Positions 36,430 through 49,408 are shown, counted from the stretch's first letter. The stretch: 64,000 nucleotides of DNA from Lepus europaeus (GCF_033115175.1 NC_084828.1:37322388-37386387); one strand, 5' to 3'. Notes: generated from the letters alone by a model not told the origin. Numbers and translations are program-made.

Positions 36430-36798
36430 TTCCCCCAGAATCCTTTTATTTAAGGAATATAAACTTCATACATTTTATAATTACAACTTTAGGAACATAG
36501 TGATTCTTGCCACTGTACCTGCCTTCCCACCTTTCTTCTTTCTCCCTCTCCTATTCTCATTCCTATTTTTTACTAAGATATATTTTCAATGAACTTTAAA
36601 CACATATGATTAACTCTATACTAAGTAAAGAGTTCAACAAATAGTATGAAAAAAAAAAAAACAACAAAATAATTGTTCCTTAGCAGTCCAGAAAAGGGCT
36701 ATTCAAAGTCATTGCATTTCAAAGCTGGAGGGTCTTATACGTTGAAATTGGGGCTGAGAGGCATGTGATCAGCTCATGTCCAAGTTCCTGGCTGGTTG
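36430..36798 (-). mobile_element. L1 3'UTR, antisense, broken by ERV
   Basis: Same subfamily as 25857-26165: TCCTTTTATTTAAGGAATAT, ACTTTAGGAACATAGTGATT, CT-rich block, TAACTCTATACTAAGTAAAG, A-run at about 36649-36661. It ends where the LTR starts at 36799. I could not find the resumed L1 beyond the ERV part. Confidence 0.85.
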
Positions 36799-37245
36799 TG
36801 TGAGACCTGAGCCTAGATCAAGGTGTAGCTATTTTAAATTAGGCCTCCATCTTGTAACTTGGGCCTGACCAGGCCCTGAACCCTAAGCCAGAAGCTCCTA
36901 AAAGTAAATAAATGAACTCCCCTTGCGATAAACTCTACTAGCAACAGCCGATTAGCAGATAACAGAGAAATACCTGGAGTTCCTGTTGTCTTCTCAGGGC
37001 AGATAAGGTCATTGATGGCTACCCGAGACCCTGCAGTTTGGCACGTACACCCCAGCAGCTCAGACACTACGCTTCAGCCAATCAATTTAAAAGGCATCAA
37101 CTCCAAAGCCATCCAACCACCTTTACTAGGTCCGTTCCTGCCACTGGATGCACTAGTCAATTCTAAGAGATGTCCTTTGAATTTCCCGCGGGATGAGATG
37201 ATTTGCTAAATGGTACCATGATGTATAGAATGTCTCTGAAAACCC

Positions 37246-37253
37246 TATAAAAA
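37246..37253 (+). promoter_or_regulatory. LTR TATA box
   Basis: TATAAAAA in the LTR, 80 bases upstream of the AATAAA signal. This spacing fits a U3 core promoter and an R region between them. Activity today is unknown. Confidence 0.6.
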
Positions 37254-37332
37254 CCCTGTTAACTGAAGGGTCGGGGCTCTCAATTCAGACCCGCTGCATC
37301 GGTGTTGATTGAGAGTCCAGGCCCGGACCTGC

Positions 37333-37338
37333 AATAAA
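37333..37338 (+). terminator. LTR polyadenylation signal
   Basis: AATAAA followed within 60 bases by GT-rich sequence, the standard arrangement for retroviral 3' processing in R/U5. Confidence 0.6.
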
Positions 37339-37407
37339 ACTCTAGTGTGCTTTATAGCAGTATCGGCTCGTTGGTGGTCTTTGTGGACAACTGAACTGGG
37401 CATAACA

Positions 37408-37745
37408 GTTGGTGGTGCTCACGACTTTCCTTCAATTGGTAAGTGACGCCATGCTCTTTAGGGAGTTTATTGTGGTCAGGTGGGCTCCAGTTGGTCTGGG
37501 GGTTACATGAAGGTGACAGTTACATTCTGCCCAGACCTGGAATTTTGCTACTCAAATAATCCCGGACAACACTGGCCATCAAATTCTTGTCTATTGGAGA
37601 AGCAAGTGGCTCCTTGAGTCCTGTTATTAGAACCTTGTAAGGATAACTGGATCACTCCCTTAAGTCAGTGAATTCGTTTTGATAAAGGGTAGGCAAGGAC
37701 ATCTTAGACTAAGGGAGACAGACAAGAGGCTGGGTCTAGCTTTTA
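37408..37745 (+). mobile_element. ERV leader-like remnant after the LTR
   Basis: Immediately after the LTR come GT and then TGGTGGTGCTCACGACTT (37410-37427), in the position of a primer-binding site. I cannot match it to a specific tRNA. The following ~320 bp are GC-richer than the flanks and end near AGGCTGGGTCTAGC. The right limit is uncertain. No open frame of viral type is seen. Confidence 0.45.
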
Positions 37746-40640
37746 CATTGTGAGGTTTGGTTTCCCTTTTAACTTAAAAAAAATCAAGTGGAAAAGAATA
37801 AATACTAAAGGTAAGTGATAAAAATACTAAGAGAAATGCCCTTTTATTGTGTTCTTAATTTAGTATCTTCAAATGACATGAACTTCTAAAGAAAATAGTT
37901 ATATGAAATATTAACATATCCAAATAGGCAAAGTTACATAAAAATAACAGCAAACTCAGAGTTTAGTTAAAAAGAATGTCTATATAAAGGAGAACTATGT
38001 TTACCATGTCACTAATATTACCAAATAAGATACTTGATCAAAAGAATCTACTATCAGTCATGACCTTGAGGAAAGTGAGATGTGTGCTTTACACTATAAC
38101 TTTTCTGAATTAGCAATCAGTTACAGAGTTGGCAGAGATAACCATAAAATAAAAAAATACAAATAATTTCTTCAGCAATGTACAGAGGATACATAAGTCT
38201 GGGAAATGAACCAAGATAAAGGTTATAGTGAGAGTAGATTTTAAAATGATGGATAGGACCTAGAGGGCAAAAGAAAATTTGGGTACCAAAATGGCAGGGT
38301 AGTTCTAATGGTTAACTGGTAATTCTGTTGAAAATAGAAAATACATAAGAAAAAAAATCAGTTGGGCCATAATCATATTTTTTAAATTCTTTAAATTAAT
38401 TTCAATTTCCTAATGAATAGATAGTTTCAAATTTTATAAATTTAATTATAATCTCATTGAATTCAAAATAGCTTCATTTAAGTTTAGAATCATGGATCAG
38501 GTCATTTAGATGAATGTGCTAATACACGTGGTATGCAGAGGGATCTTGAATTTACATTTTAATATGTAAGCATGACTATACCAGACACTTCCAGGGCAAT
38601 CTGAGACACTTCATGATAGGTGAAGAGGAGGGCAGTTAGCGTAGTCATGAAGAGCTCATGAATATGTCAGGGCACTGGAGGACTGTGAATGAATTGGAAG
38701 CTAAGAGGTAAATGAAGGGTTGACACTTCACAGAATCAAGAAAACTTTAAAGAGGTCAGGAGTGCAAAAGCAGGCTACAAGACAATCTGCAACACAGATA
38801 TAAGTACTTTGCAGGAATTATGGAACTTGTACAAGATGATAAAGGTTTGGATAGAAGTACTCATCAGGAGTCTGAAGAAATCTAATTGAATTGTAGTCTC
38901 ATGTTACACACATGCCTACAGGCAAACTACCAGGATAAAATGTTATATTGGTCTCTCTCCCTCTCTCTCTTTCTCAAAAGTCTAAATTCACTGAAATTCC
39001 AAGCTAAAATTCAGACTGAGCATGACAAAGAAGGAGTTGAGTTGTAGAGAATTTTAAATACTCAAGTACTAAGAGGACAAAAAGAAATCTAACTACAATA
39101 TTCCACAATTTTTTTTTTTGAGTTATTTGGACCCTCAGTCTACTGATCTATTACTAAAGCTACCGGTATGTTTCAGTGTTTGATACTGCTAGTCATCCAT
39201 ATGCTGGATGAGATAGGCAAAGGAGAAACATGGCTCCATCTTTTGAGTTCCTAACGCTAACCTTCCAAATACAATTCTGAACATGTAGAAGACTCGCTAG
39301 CTATGTGAGTCATGTTAATCAAATGAAAGAATTGGTTGTTATTTTAAATTCTATCATTTTGTAAATTTATAATCAACCACAGTTTAGATATAATTTTCCA
39401 ACTCTACACATTTTTATTTATTGTTACCATTTGAAACATGGGCTGCTGTAATTAAAATATGTGCTTCCACAAATAGATATATAACTTGGAAATAATACTT
39501 TCTAATATAATGATTAACTGATTTGATATATTTCTAAGCATTATCTAAAGATTACAGTCAGCTTATTATCAAGTTACAAATCAATTCTATTGCTTCTTTT
39601 ACTGGTTATATTCCTTTTGTTATTTAACTATTCCCTTATAACACTATTACTTTGAAGACTTTTCTCCAGTTTGAAACAATTGTGACAAATATGTGTGCAA
39701 AAGCATTGCAAAATTAATAGCAAGTATTTTGTGCATGACTATTTCCATGATTATTTAGCTGTACATGTCAAAAAATTTTATGACTAATTATTAAAATGAA
39801 TTTTCATTTGATTCCAAGCATTGTTCAACTCTAAGTCTCATTACATTTAAATTAGAAATTCTCATTTAATTCACACATTCATGTAGGCTTTTATCATAAT
39901 AAATATAGAGGAATAAAACATCAAAATGATAATGGAGAGAGTCTTGCTTCTACTTAGAATATGGAAAGTGTTGTGAAAAAGATGCCTAGAAATTAACCTT
40001 TATAGTTTTTAAAGAAATTATTCATCATATCACAGACCTTCATAAATTGCTATTTTTAAATAGAAAAACTTTGTCTGTGTTGTATATTTTGTTTATCTTT
40101 TTCACAGAGAGAGGACATTTAATAGCAGCTGAATGGGCATGCAATTTTATTTGTCCACGTTAAGGGCAGTATCATTCAAGTTGCTATTCTGTCTTATAGT
40201 AGCAATCACGTTAGGACTAATAAGTATAAGGGTTAGATTTTAAGATGTGTTTCTCTTTTAAAATCATTATTATCAGTAGTCTATATATAATGAAATAATT
40301 ATTTAATACATTTTGAAATTAAATAGTTAATTCAACTAAAATAATTGGGTAAAATAATTATTAATGAAAATAATTGAAAGTCTGGTTTCATTAGAAAAAC
40401 TACAACTGATGGCAACATCTTAGGAGAAAGTCTGATGGTTCAGGTATGATCATTCTAATGCTCAGCAATGTGTAGAAAAGCAACTATGATCTTATCTAAG
40501 ATGTGTATGTGTGTTTCTGGCTGCCAAGAGATTCAAATAGGTACTCTCTTCTTGCTGCTGGAAGAGAGTAACAAAATCACTCAACATGTAGGTTTGTAAT
40601 GATTTGGGTAAAGGATTGGATTACTTCCTTCCTTCCTTTC
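37746..40640. other. Unique AT-rich DNA
   Basis: No repeat or gene recognised. A short CT-rich stretch at 38950-38980 could be a SINE tail relic, but it is too small to call. Confidence 0.4.
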
Positions 40641-40644
40641 TTTT

Positions 40645-40963
40645 TTTAAAGGATTTATCTATTTGAAAGAGTTACAGAGAGTTAGAGGGAGAGACAGAGA
40701 AATAGGGATCTTCCATCTATCTGCTGGTTCACTACCTAGATGGCTCCAACAGCCCAAGCTGGGATAGGCTGGAGACAGAAGCTTCTTTTAGGTCCTTTTT
40801 ATGTGGATTGCAGAGCCCCAAACATTTGAGCTATCTTCCACTGCTTTTCCAAGGCCACTAACAGGGATCTGTATCCAAAGTGGAGTAGTCAGGACATTAA
40901 TCAATGCCCATATAGGATGCTAGCCTCATAGGCAGTGAATTACCCGTTGATGCCACACTAGCC
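40645..40963 (-). mobile_element. C-SINE, antisense
   Basis: Antisense SINE: AAAGGATTTATCTATTTGAA, GAGAGACAGAGAAATAGGGA, CACTACCTAGATGGCTCCAA, and head CACTAGCCCTTG. A TTCC-rich run precedes it at about 40624-40640. Confidence 0.9.
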
Positions 40964-43420
40964 CTTGAAGATTTATTTATTAAGGATCACGCATATGGGC
41001 AGTTATTTTCCAAGAGATTCTTAGGTGGCAGAAGGTAGACACAAACTCCTTCAGGGATCATGCTCTGATCATTGAAGAGGATGTCCAAATAGGAAGTGAG
41101 GCTTGTGGATAGATAATGCAGTCAATGAGAATAGTCCAAAAGAATCATAGAAAAGGTCCAAAGAAGGGATCTAGCACCATCCCATCAGCGCTGGTACTCA
41201 CTGATGTTAAAGAGATCCAGTGAATAATATGGAAATCAAGCAGTTAACAGAACTCTCCATCATTAGATCTTAAATTTTTTTTGAGTGTTTATATAGAGCA
41301 AAACCAGTGCAAATGAGCAGCAGATGCCAAGGCCATCTCAGTGAGAGCAGAGGATCTTTGGCCTGACTCTTCTTTTTCACTTCCAGCTGTGCCGCCATTC
41401 AAGACTCACAGGTCTTACTTGCAGCCAAAATCATTTTAAACTTTCTCCTTAATTGAGGCAGGGATATTGGGAAACTCTTGTGTAATTTTTTTTTTCTTTC
41501 AGTTTCCCTGAGACAGCCTATGTGTCTTATCAACTGGCCTTGAAGGAGAAACAAAGCAAAACAAAAACAGCATCCTACATTTTGACAGCATCCCCAATAA
41601 TATAATCTCTTTTGTGGACAAACCAAAAAATAATTTCCCAGGATGCTAGTGCTCTGAACCTCAGTTCTGAAAGAGCTTAGCAGGGTTTTCATTTTGTTTG
41701 TTTATTTCCTAATGGAAGTGCCAGTTTTCCTATTGATTTTTCAACCTCTCCTGACTGTATTCTCAAATGTCTACATAGTCTGCCATATAATCTATAGATC
41801 CACACTGATGTACTTATGTGAACCTATCAATCAGAAAGAATTTATTAAACACAGGCTATGCATTCGTATTCTAGTGAATAAAGAAGAAATGATGGGCACA
41901 TCCTTCATTGTAAAGTGATGAACCTCTATTTTGTCATAATCATCGACAACAACATCAAAACCGTTTGGGTATAATTGGAAAATTTATGATTTTTCTATCT
42001 GCTTAAGAGAAAATGGAAACATTGATGATAAATTTGGCATATTGAATATTTGCAATAGAACATTTTGCTACTTCATGTTCTTCCTTGCATTTAAGTTCAT
42101 AAAATTAAACTTTTACATGTTTATTCATGTTTCCTACTACCTTTTTGCCAGAGATTATTTTGCACTATACTTAGTCTATTTTTTAGTTTATAATTTCTGT
42201 CTGTTGAGACTGAGGTGGTGGCACACAAATGGAATGAATAATTGTATTTGATAACCCTTACATAATGCTTGTTTTTCTGGCCTGTAGTGTTATAAGGAAA
42301 AAAAATTATAAAAATGTGTAAATATGCTCAATCCTGATTTGTGGCAGCTGATACATGCAAATAGAACTTTACCAAAACATTTCAGCTTCTGTGTGTGTTT
42401 ATCAGTGTGCACTGGGGACATCAGGTATACAATAACACCATGAGTGAAATGGAATCTTGAAGGACAATTATGTCCTACTCAGAGTCTCAAACTCTGATGG
42501 TTCATTATTTCCCTAGTTTTTCAAGTGGAATGAGAAAACCCTCCACTTTGCTGCTAAAAGTTACTCTTATTCCTCTATGTATTCAATCTTCAAAGTTGAA
42601 AAATCGACCATTACTCATAACTTAGTCTGTTTTCACAAGACACTTTGTTAAGAAGATAGAAAAATTAAAAACCACGTGGAAGAAAGTACAATAAAGTGGT
42701 AAAAACAAGAAAAGTATTTTAATATAGAGAGTCAAGTACAAGTTTGGCATTTATGTAATGAATATCCAGGCACGTATATAAGTTTCAGTACATACTTCCA
42801 TACATATATTGACCAAAAGCATACTTACTTGTGTTGGAAGGACCGTTTGTTAAGAAGTCAGAAACACTAATTAGTATCAAGGTCTATTTCTTCCTCTCTT
42901 TCCACCTCTTTTTTCCTTCTTTTTTCTACTAGGTGGAAATATCACCAAGCTGCCTAATTTGCATCTGATCCTGTGCTCTTGTTTAAGGAGGTTACTCCAT
43001 CAGATTGCTTTCTTCTTTGTGACAGACATGACTTTGATTTATCCTGAATGCATTTTTGCACTTTTGGTAACTATCCCTCATATACTACCAGTTTCAAGGA
43101 AAAGTATCCACCCTTAAAATTAAACGAACATATAAATAAATACAAACAACATCAACAGAATCAACAGGATTAGAAAACCCTGTTTGGGGAATTTCAGAAT
43201 AATGAAATAGATTAAGAAAGATGGACAATATTTATAACAAGACAACAATTAGCATCATTCATCCATTCATTTCCTTGTTACTGGTAGGGAACAGTTATAC
43301 AAAAGAATAAAAGCAGTTTTAAAGACTTGTTTAGACCTTATTTTTAAGCCTTACAGGATATGGTAGAATTTGCAACCGGACTCAGGGTGTTTGTTGTTTA
43401 GAATAAATAATTTAAAGTGC
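40964..43420. other. Unique DNA
   Basis: No named repeat or gene. The 97-codon antisense frame at 41399-41692 and the 74-codon sense frame at 41694-41918 show no domain. A MIR-like phrase near 41838-41880 is too short to call. Confidence 0.4.
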
Positions 43421-43424
43421 TTAT

Positions 43425-43712
43425 ATATTTATTTTTTATTTGAAAGACAGAAACAAAGAGAGATCTTCCATCACGTCTCAGATGCCCACAACAGCAATAA
43501 TAGCCAGATCAAAACCAGCAGCCACAAATTCAATCTAGGCTTCCCATGTGGCAAGCATCCAACCACTTCAGTCATCACCTGCTGCCTCCCAGGAAGCACA
43601 TTAGCAAGAGGCTGTATAGGAAATACAGATGAGACTCAAACCCAGCACTCTGAGAGGAGATGTAGGCATCTTAAGAGGCATCTTAATTGCTGCATCAAAT
43701 GTCCATCCCCTT
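43425..43712 (-). mobile_element. Old C-SINE, antisense
   Basis: Diverged antisense SINE: TTTATTTTTTATTTGAAAGA, AGAGATCTTCCATCACG, GCTTCCCATGTGGCAAGC, GAGACTCAAACCCAGCACTC. The 120-codon frame at 43370-43732 reads through it. Confidence 0.75.
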
Positions 43713-43714
43713 CG

Positions 43715-44414
43715 GAGTATTTTTGGTATTAGGTACAAACTACTTATTGTCAGCTTGTGACTCCAAAGAGCTATGAAGTTGTGCAGATTAGGCAAATGAT
43801 TAGGAACAGAAACTGAGGCATATATTTTTATGCTGAGGCAGCATATTTTCATTAAATGGATAACAATAGTGCAATGTTCTGTTTATAGAAAATTCAATCA
43901 TCTACAGATGTTGAAGGGCTTGCCAGTTGTAGAATTCTTGGACATTGAACTATTCAAAGATGCATAAACTTAGTGTATTAAAAATGTGTATTATATGAGT
44001 GTACATTTGTTAATATGTTGAAATGCATTTACATGATACATTTAAAATATATGTATATTTGTTAATTTTATCAAATGTAAATAGACAGATATTTAAGATA
44101 TAAATTCCATAGTCCAGATCCACTAGGCATCATACTATCAAGGATTTAGAAAGAAAATAAATCTAAATAATTAATAAGCATAAGACACTGGAGAATTGAT
44201 GTGCACACACATCTTATCATTTAATTTTTAAAAAATTCTCACAATACATTTACATTTACCACAAAATTATAATCTACTATTAAATATGTTGCAATTTCCA
44301 TATCTAATTTTTGATATATGCTTATTGGCCAATAAGTAAAATGTGAGCCTATTAATGATGAAATATCTCAATTTTTCTGCTCTTAAAAATGCTCTTGACT
44401 TTTCTAGGATGGCT
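43715..44414. other. Unique AT-rich DNA, no feature seen
   Basis: No repeat or gene recognised. Confidence 0.35.
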
Positions 44415-45590
44415 ACTTTTTTATTTCATTTTTTTTTAAACTTTTACTTAATAAATATTTTTTTCAACTTTTGGATTATAGCAGATTTTCCCCCTATAAC
44501 CACACTCCTACCCGCAAACCATCCTATCTCCTACTCCCTGTCCCATCCCATTCTACATTAAGATTTATTTTAAACTATCTTTATATACAGAAGACCAACT
44601 TAGTATATACTAAGTAAAGATTTCAACAGTTTGCACCCACACAGACACACAAAGTGTAAAGTACTGTTTGAATACTAGCTTTACCATTAATTTGCATAGT
44701 ACAACACATAGTACATAGATTTTACATGGGTAGTAAGTGCACAGTGACTTCCGTTGTTTTTTTTTTTTTTTTTTTTTTTTGACAGGCAGAGTGGATAGTG
44801 AGAGAGACAGAGAGAAAGGTCTTCCTTTGCCGTTGGTTCACCCTCCAATGGCCACTGCGGCCGGCGCATCTCGCTGATCCGATGGCAGGAGCCAGGTGCT
44901 TCTCCTGGTCTCCCATGCGGGTACAGGGCCCAAGGACTTGGGCCATCCTCCACTGCCTTCCCAGGCCATAGCAGAGAGCTGGCCTGGAAGAGGGACAACC
45001 GGGACAGAATCCGGCGCCCCAACCGGGACTAGAATCCGGTGTGCCGGCACCGCAAGGTGGAGGATTAGCCTGTTAAGCCACGGCACCGGCCACTCCCGTT
45101 GTTGATTTAACAATTGACACTCTTATTTATGACGTCAGTAATCACCCGGGGTTCTTGGCATGAGCTGCCAAGGCTATGGAAGCATTTTGAGTTCACAAAC
45201 TCCGACCTTATTTAGACAAGGCCATAATCAAAGCAAAAGTTCTGTCCTCCCTTCAGAGAAAGGTACCTCCTTCTTCGATGGTCTGTTCTTTCAGTGGGAT
45301 CTCACTCACAGAGATCTTTCGTTTAGGTCATTTTTTTGCCTGAGTGTCTTGGCTTTCCATGCCTGAAATACTCTCCTGGGCTTTTTAGCCAGATATGAAT
45401 GCCTTAAGGGCTGATTCTGAGGCCATAGTGCTGTTTAGGACATCTGCCATTCAATAGGTCTGCTGTGTATCCTGTTTCCCATGTTGGATTTTTCTCTCCC
45501 TTTTGATTCTATCAGTTAGTATTAGCAGACACTGGTCTTGTTTATGTTATCCCTTTGACACTGAATCCAGAGACAGTCTCAAAATAAAAA
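44415..45590 (-). mobile_element. L1 3'UTR, antisense, split by a SINE
   Basis: Antisense lagomorph L1 3'UTR of more than 800 bp without the SINE: TATACAGAAGACCAACTTAG, TTTGCACCCACACAGACACA, CAGAGAAAGGTACCTCCTTC, and GTTATCCCTTTGACACTGAA. It matches in reverse the sense copies at 30126 and at about 48080, which shows that the three are one family. Confidence 0.9.
44759..45091 (-). mobile_element. Young C-SINE, CTGCCTGTC-tail type
   Basis: Antisense SINE with T-run, GACAGGCAGAGTGGATAGTG and head CGGCACCGGCC. ACTTCCGTTGTT (44747-44758) and ACTCCCGTTGTT (45092-45103) flank it with one mismatch. Very similar to the copy at 60088. The 111- and 91-codon frames here are SINE artefacts. Confidence 0.95.
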
Positions 45591-46205
45591 TTTATCCATG
45601 CCTATGATAGCAGTAATAGGCTAAAATAAATATAGAACAAGAAAACACAGCGGTGGGCAACTTATTTTAGTTTTTTTATAAAATGAAAGGAACTAGAGCT
45701 AATATTCTCAAATTTCCTTTTCTATTTATAATTGTTTTCTCAAATGCAATGTACAGATAATCTTTCTATGTCTTTCTTTTGAATTTAACAGCCAACTTGT
45801 AGTCTGTAGAGCTTTTAAAATTCATTACAGTAGTATTGAACTGTGTTCCTCTCTATTTTCACATCTACAGCTCATTATGGAATACTTACAATGTATTAGA
45901 AACAGAATCATGATATTATGTTTAGGGGTAAAAAATTACACACATGTTAAAATAGTCATCTGTTACATAAGCACATTTCAGTCAACATCATAAACTTGTA
46001 GCCCAAATCACTACTCATGTGTTTTTGGTGATACTGGTGTAGCAAAGATAGTGTGCTGCCACTCCTATAAAGGTGTAGGATATGCCATTAAATGAAGTAT
46101 GTAATTCATGGTCATAACAATAAATGACTATGTCAGTGGTTTATGTACTTACTACATGACATTACTTCAAAAAGTTCATTAAAAGGGAATCTAAAGATAA
46201 ATTTA
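45591..46205. other. Unique DNA, no feature seen
   Basis: No repeat or gene recognised. Confidence 0.35.
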
Positions 46206-46206
46206 G

Positions 46207-46457
46207 GGGCTGGCACTGTGGCATAACAGGTAAAGTCCCAGCCTTTAGCACTGTTATCCTACATGGACGTTTGAGTCCCAGCTGCTCCACTTCTGATCCA
46301 GCTCCCTGCTAATGCTTCTGAGAAAGCAGCAGAGGATGCCCCAAATCCTTGGGCCCCTGTACCATGTGGGAGACCCAGAAGAAGCTCCTGGCCCCTGGCT
46401 TTGAATAGTTCAACTCTGGCAGTTGCAGCCATTTGGAGTGAACCAGCAGATGGAAGA

Positions 46458-46510
<53 letters not shown>

Positions 46511-46552
46511 AATGTAGCTCTCCATCTCTTATAACTCAAATAAAATTTTTTA
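46207..46552 (+). mobile_element. C-SINE with CT/TG array
   Basis: Sense SINE: GGGCTGGCACTGTGGCATAA head, GGATGCCCCAAATCCTTGGG body, (CT)n then (TG)n at about 46462-46510, tail CAAATAAAATTTTTTAAAA. Confidence 0.92.
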
Positions 46553-46627
46553 AAATGTTAAACATATTATGACATAAAAATTTTTGAAATCCAAGCAGTT
46601 TTTTCAGAATGTAGATTTTCTTTGATC

Positions 46628-46915
46628 CTTAAAAAAATTATTTGTTTATTTCAGAGGTAGAGAGAGAGAGAAATCTCCACCATGGTTCACTCTCCAAATG
46701 CTAGCGGTGGCCTGGAGCAGACTGAATTGAAGTTGATAGCTGGGAATTCTATCCAGTTATCCAACATTGCAGGCTGAGACCCATTTGCTTGAATCAACAC
46801 TGCTTCTCAGAGTCTGTGTTAGTAGAAAGTTATAACCAGGACCTGGAGCTGAAACTCTAAACCAGGTTCTCTGATATGGGATACAGGTATCTTACCTGGC
46901 ACCATATCTCCTTGG
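46628..46915 (-). mobile_element. Diverged C-SINE variant
   Basis: Antisense SINE with the usual tail and CACTCTCCAAATG but an unusual middle: GTGTTAGTAGAAAGTTATAA, GGTTCTCTGATATGGG. The same middle is seen at 54762-55058, suggesting a separate older subfamily. Confidence 0.7.
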
Positions 46916-46984
46916 CTAAATGTCTACCACTCTGTGAACTTTTAAAAAATTCCTCATATATACTTTTTCATTGTTATTGCAAAA

Positions 46985-48141
46985 TATAATTTATTTATTT
47001 TAAAAATTACTATAAAACAGTATGGTATACAAAGAGATCAAGAAACTCCACAACAACAAAACAAACAACCCCAGTAAGAGATGGGCAAAGGACTTAAATA
47101 GATGTTTTTCAAATGAGGAAATTGAAATGGCCAATAGACACATGAAAAAATGTTCAGGATCACTAGCCATCAGGAAATCCAAATTAAAACCACAATGAGG
47201 TTTCACCTTACCCCAGTTAGAATGGGTTTCATATAGAAATCAACAAACAATGAATGCTGGCGAGGATGTGGGGGAGAAAGTACCCTAATCCACTGTTGGA
47301 ATGCAAACTGGTATAGCCACTATGGAAGTCAATTTAGAGATACCTCAGAAATCTGAATATTGGTCTAACATACAACCTAGACATTCTACTCCTTGGATTT
47401 TACCCAAGGAAAATGAAATCAGCAAATAAAAGAACTATCTGCACCTCCATGTTTATTGCTGCTCAAGTCACAATAGCTAAGGCATGGAATCAACCTAAAT
47501 GCCCATCAACGGAAAATTGGATAAAGCAATTATGGAATATATACTCTATGGAATACTATACAGTGATAAAAAAGATGAAATCTGGTCATTTGAAGCAAAA
47601 ATGGATGAATCTGGAAAACATCCAGTGAAATAAGCCAGTCCCAAAGGGACAAATATCATATGTTCTCCATAATCTGTGTCAACTAACAGAGCACCTAAAA
47701 GGAAACCTATAGAAGTGAAATTGACATTATGACAAGCAATGACTTGAACAGCCCCTGTCTTGACTCTCAAGGAACAGGTTATTAGTTTATTTTTTTGCTA
47801 TTTTCTTTTTCTACTTAATGCCATTGGTTGAACTCTTTACTTAACTTAAAGTTATTCATGGTGTTTATCCAATTGAAAATAGATGTCACTAAAAAATAAG
47901 ACTGGGAATAAGAGAGGGAGATGTACAGTTGGGCACACATTCCAATGGACTTACCCCTAAGGGTAAAGCTAAAAACTTTCCATGGGACTCCAAATCCCAT
48001 TAAGCTGGGTGGTACTAATAACATTTTAAGTGTTAACATGATCATTTTAGTTGTGTAACTGATCATATAGATAGGTTTAGGTGTCAAAGGGATCACATAA
48101 ATAAGACCAAGTGTTTGGTAATAACAATAGATAGAATAAGA
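46985..48141 (+). mobile_element. L1 ORF2 3' end plus partial 3'UTR, sense
   Basis: Sense L1 encoding the ORF2 C-terminus. The last open piece (47413-47628) carries NQPKCPSTENWIKQLW and MEYYTVIKKMKSGHLKQKWM and ends at a plausible native stop. Upstream frames are broken. The 3'UTR runs to about 48141 (GGTGTCAAAGGGATCACATA) and stops short of the A-tail where a SINE begins. Confidence 0.9.
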
Positions 48142-48500
48142 GGCCGGCGCCAAGGCAAAGTGCTTAGTAGGTTAAACCTCTGCCTGTGGTGCCTGTGGTG
48201 ATCTCATATGAGCATCAGTTCGTGTCTTGGATGCCCATCTTCTGATCCAGCTCTCTGCGTTGGCGTGGGAAAATAGTAGAAGATGGCCCAAATGCTTGGG
48301 CCCCTGCACTCATGTGAGAAACCCAGAAGAAGCTTCTGGCTACTGGCTCGTGGCTCCTGGCTCCTGACTTCAGATCAGCCCAGCTCCGGCCATTATAGCC
48401 ATCTGGGGAGTGACCCAGCGGATGGAAGACCTCTCTCTCTGTCTCTACCTCTCTCTGTAACTCTACCTCTCAAATAATTAAACAAAATATTTTAAAAAAG
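48142..48500 (+). mobile_element. C-SINE with internal repeat
   Basis: Sense SINE: GGCCGGCGCCAAGGCAAAGT head, GATGGCCCAAATGCTTGGGC body, tail CTCAAATAATTAAACAAAAT. The CTGGCTNNTGGCT segment near 48338-48370 is locally expanded compared with other copies. Confidence 0.92.
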
Positions 48501-49155
48501 CTATTCTGCAGGTAGTTAAAGCTATTTAGATGTTTGAATTTACCATACTGCCACACACAGAACTTTGTACAGCTGCCATGTATTCCATATTTAATAAGAA
48601 AATACTATGTCAGCATAAAATCACTTTCCATAATTTCTATTCCTAATCATTTGTTTAGCCTGTACATCTTAATAAATCCTTGTAGCCATGAGGCAATGAT
48701 GAACCTTGAGTAGACTGGAAATTGTTTTCCTGGCTCAGGTGTTTAGTCTTTGAAAAGGAATTGTTCCTTGGTTTGTGGAGTAGTTTGGCATGACCCCTAT
48801 ACAGATCATCTGTTTAGCTTAAGTGCAAAGCTTCATCCAGCAGCCCACGGATATTTACAAAGCATCTGCAGTTGACACTTGGAATATCTTTTATTTTGGA
48901 ATTTCTTCATTAAATTATAAGGGCCAGGCTGAACATTAATAATCCAGATTAAACGTTCATTTGTAGCATATCCTGGGTATACTTGAAACTATCTCATCAC
49001 TATGATAATTTCTACTTTCCTGATAACAATGCCAGGTGCAAGAGTGAACAATCCACCAACTTTAAGATTTTGTTTTCTTGTCACTGCAGGTGTGCCACAG
49101 GCATTTCCTTATTCAGAAATTCATTATTTTTCATTTGGAATGAAAACATCTGTTG
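48501..49155. other. Unique DNA, no feature seen
   Basis: No repeat or gene recognised. Confidence 0.35.
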
Positions 49156-49408
49156 AGAATCCTTAATGCAGGAATCATGGTGCTGTGAACCGGGAAAAAA
49201 GATCCCATCTTGCCATTATGGAGCTTACATAATAGTGGAAAGGGTGTAGCAAATTCTGTGGTAGAAATTATGAAGCCTGGTATACAAGTCATGCTCAGTG
49301 AGTTAGAAAAACATGGTAGAGTGATCAAACTGCCATAGGGTTAAGAAAAAATTATTTGAGGAACTTTGGGCTATATTAGTAAGAATTGATCTCAAGAAAA
49401 ATAAACAA

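Larger units (their letters stand above)
36799..37407 (+). mobile_element. Endogenous retrovirus LTR (5' LTR or solo)
   Basis: About 609 bp with LTR anatomy. It begins TGTGAGACCTGAGCC and ends GGGCATAACA (TG...CA). It carries a TATA box (37246-37253), an AATAAA signal (37333-37338) and a following GT-rich TTGGTGGTCTTTGTGG. U3 is GC-richer than the flanks. The family is not recognised. No gag, pro, pol or env frame is visible downstream, so any provirus is largely deleted. Confidence 0.75.

Noticed and set aside
37408-40640. Search for gag/pol/env frames after the LTR
   Set aside because: No open frame or motif of retroviral type is visible, so a provirus cannot be claimed.
43370-43732. 120-codon sense frame
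   Set aside because: Most of it lies in an old antisense SINE, with no domain seen.
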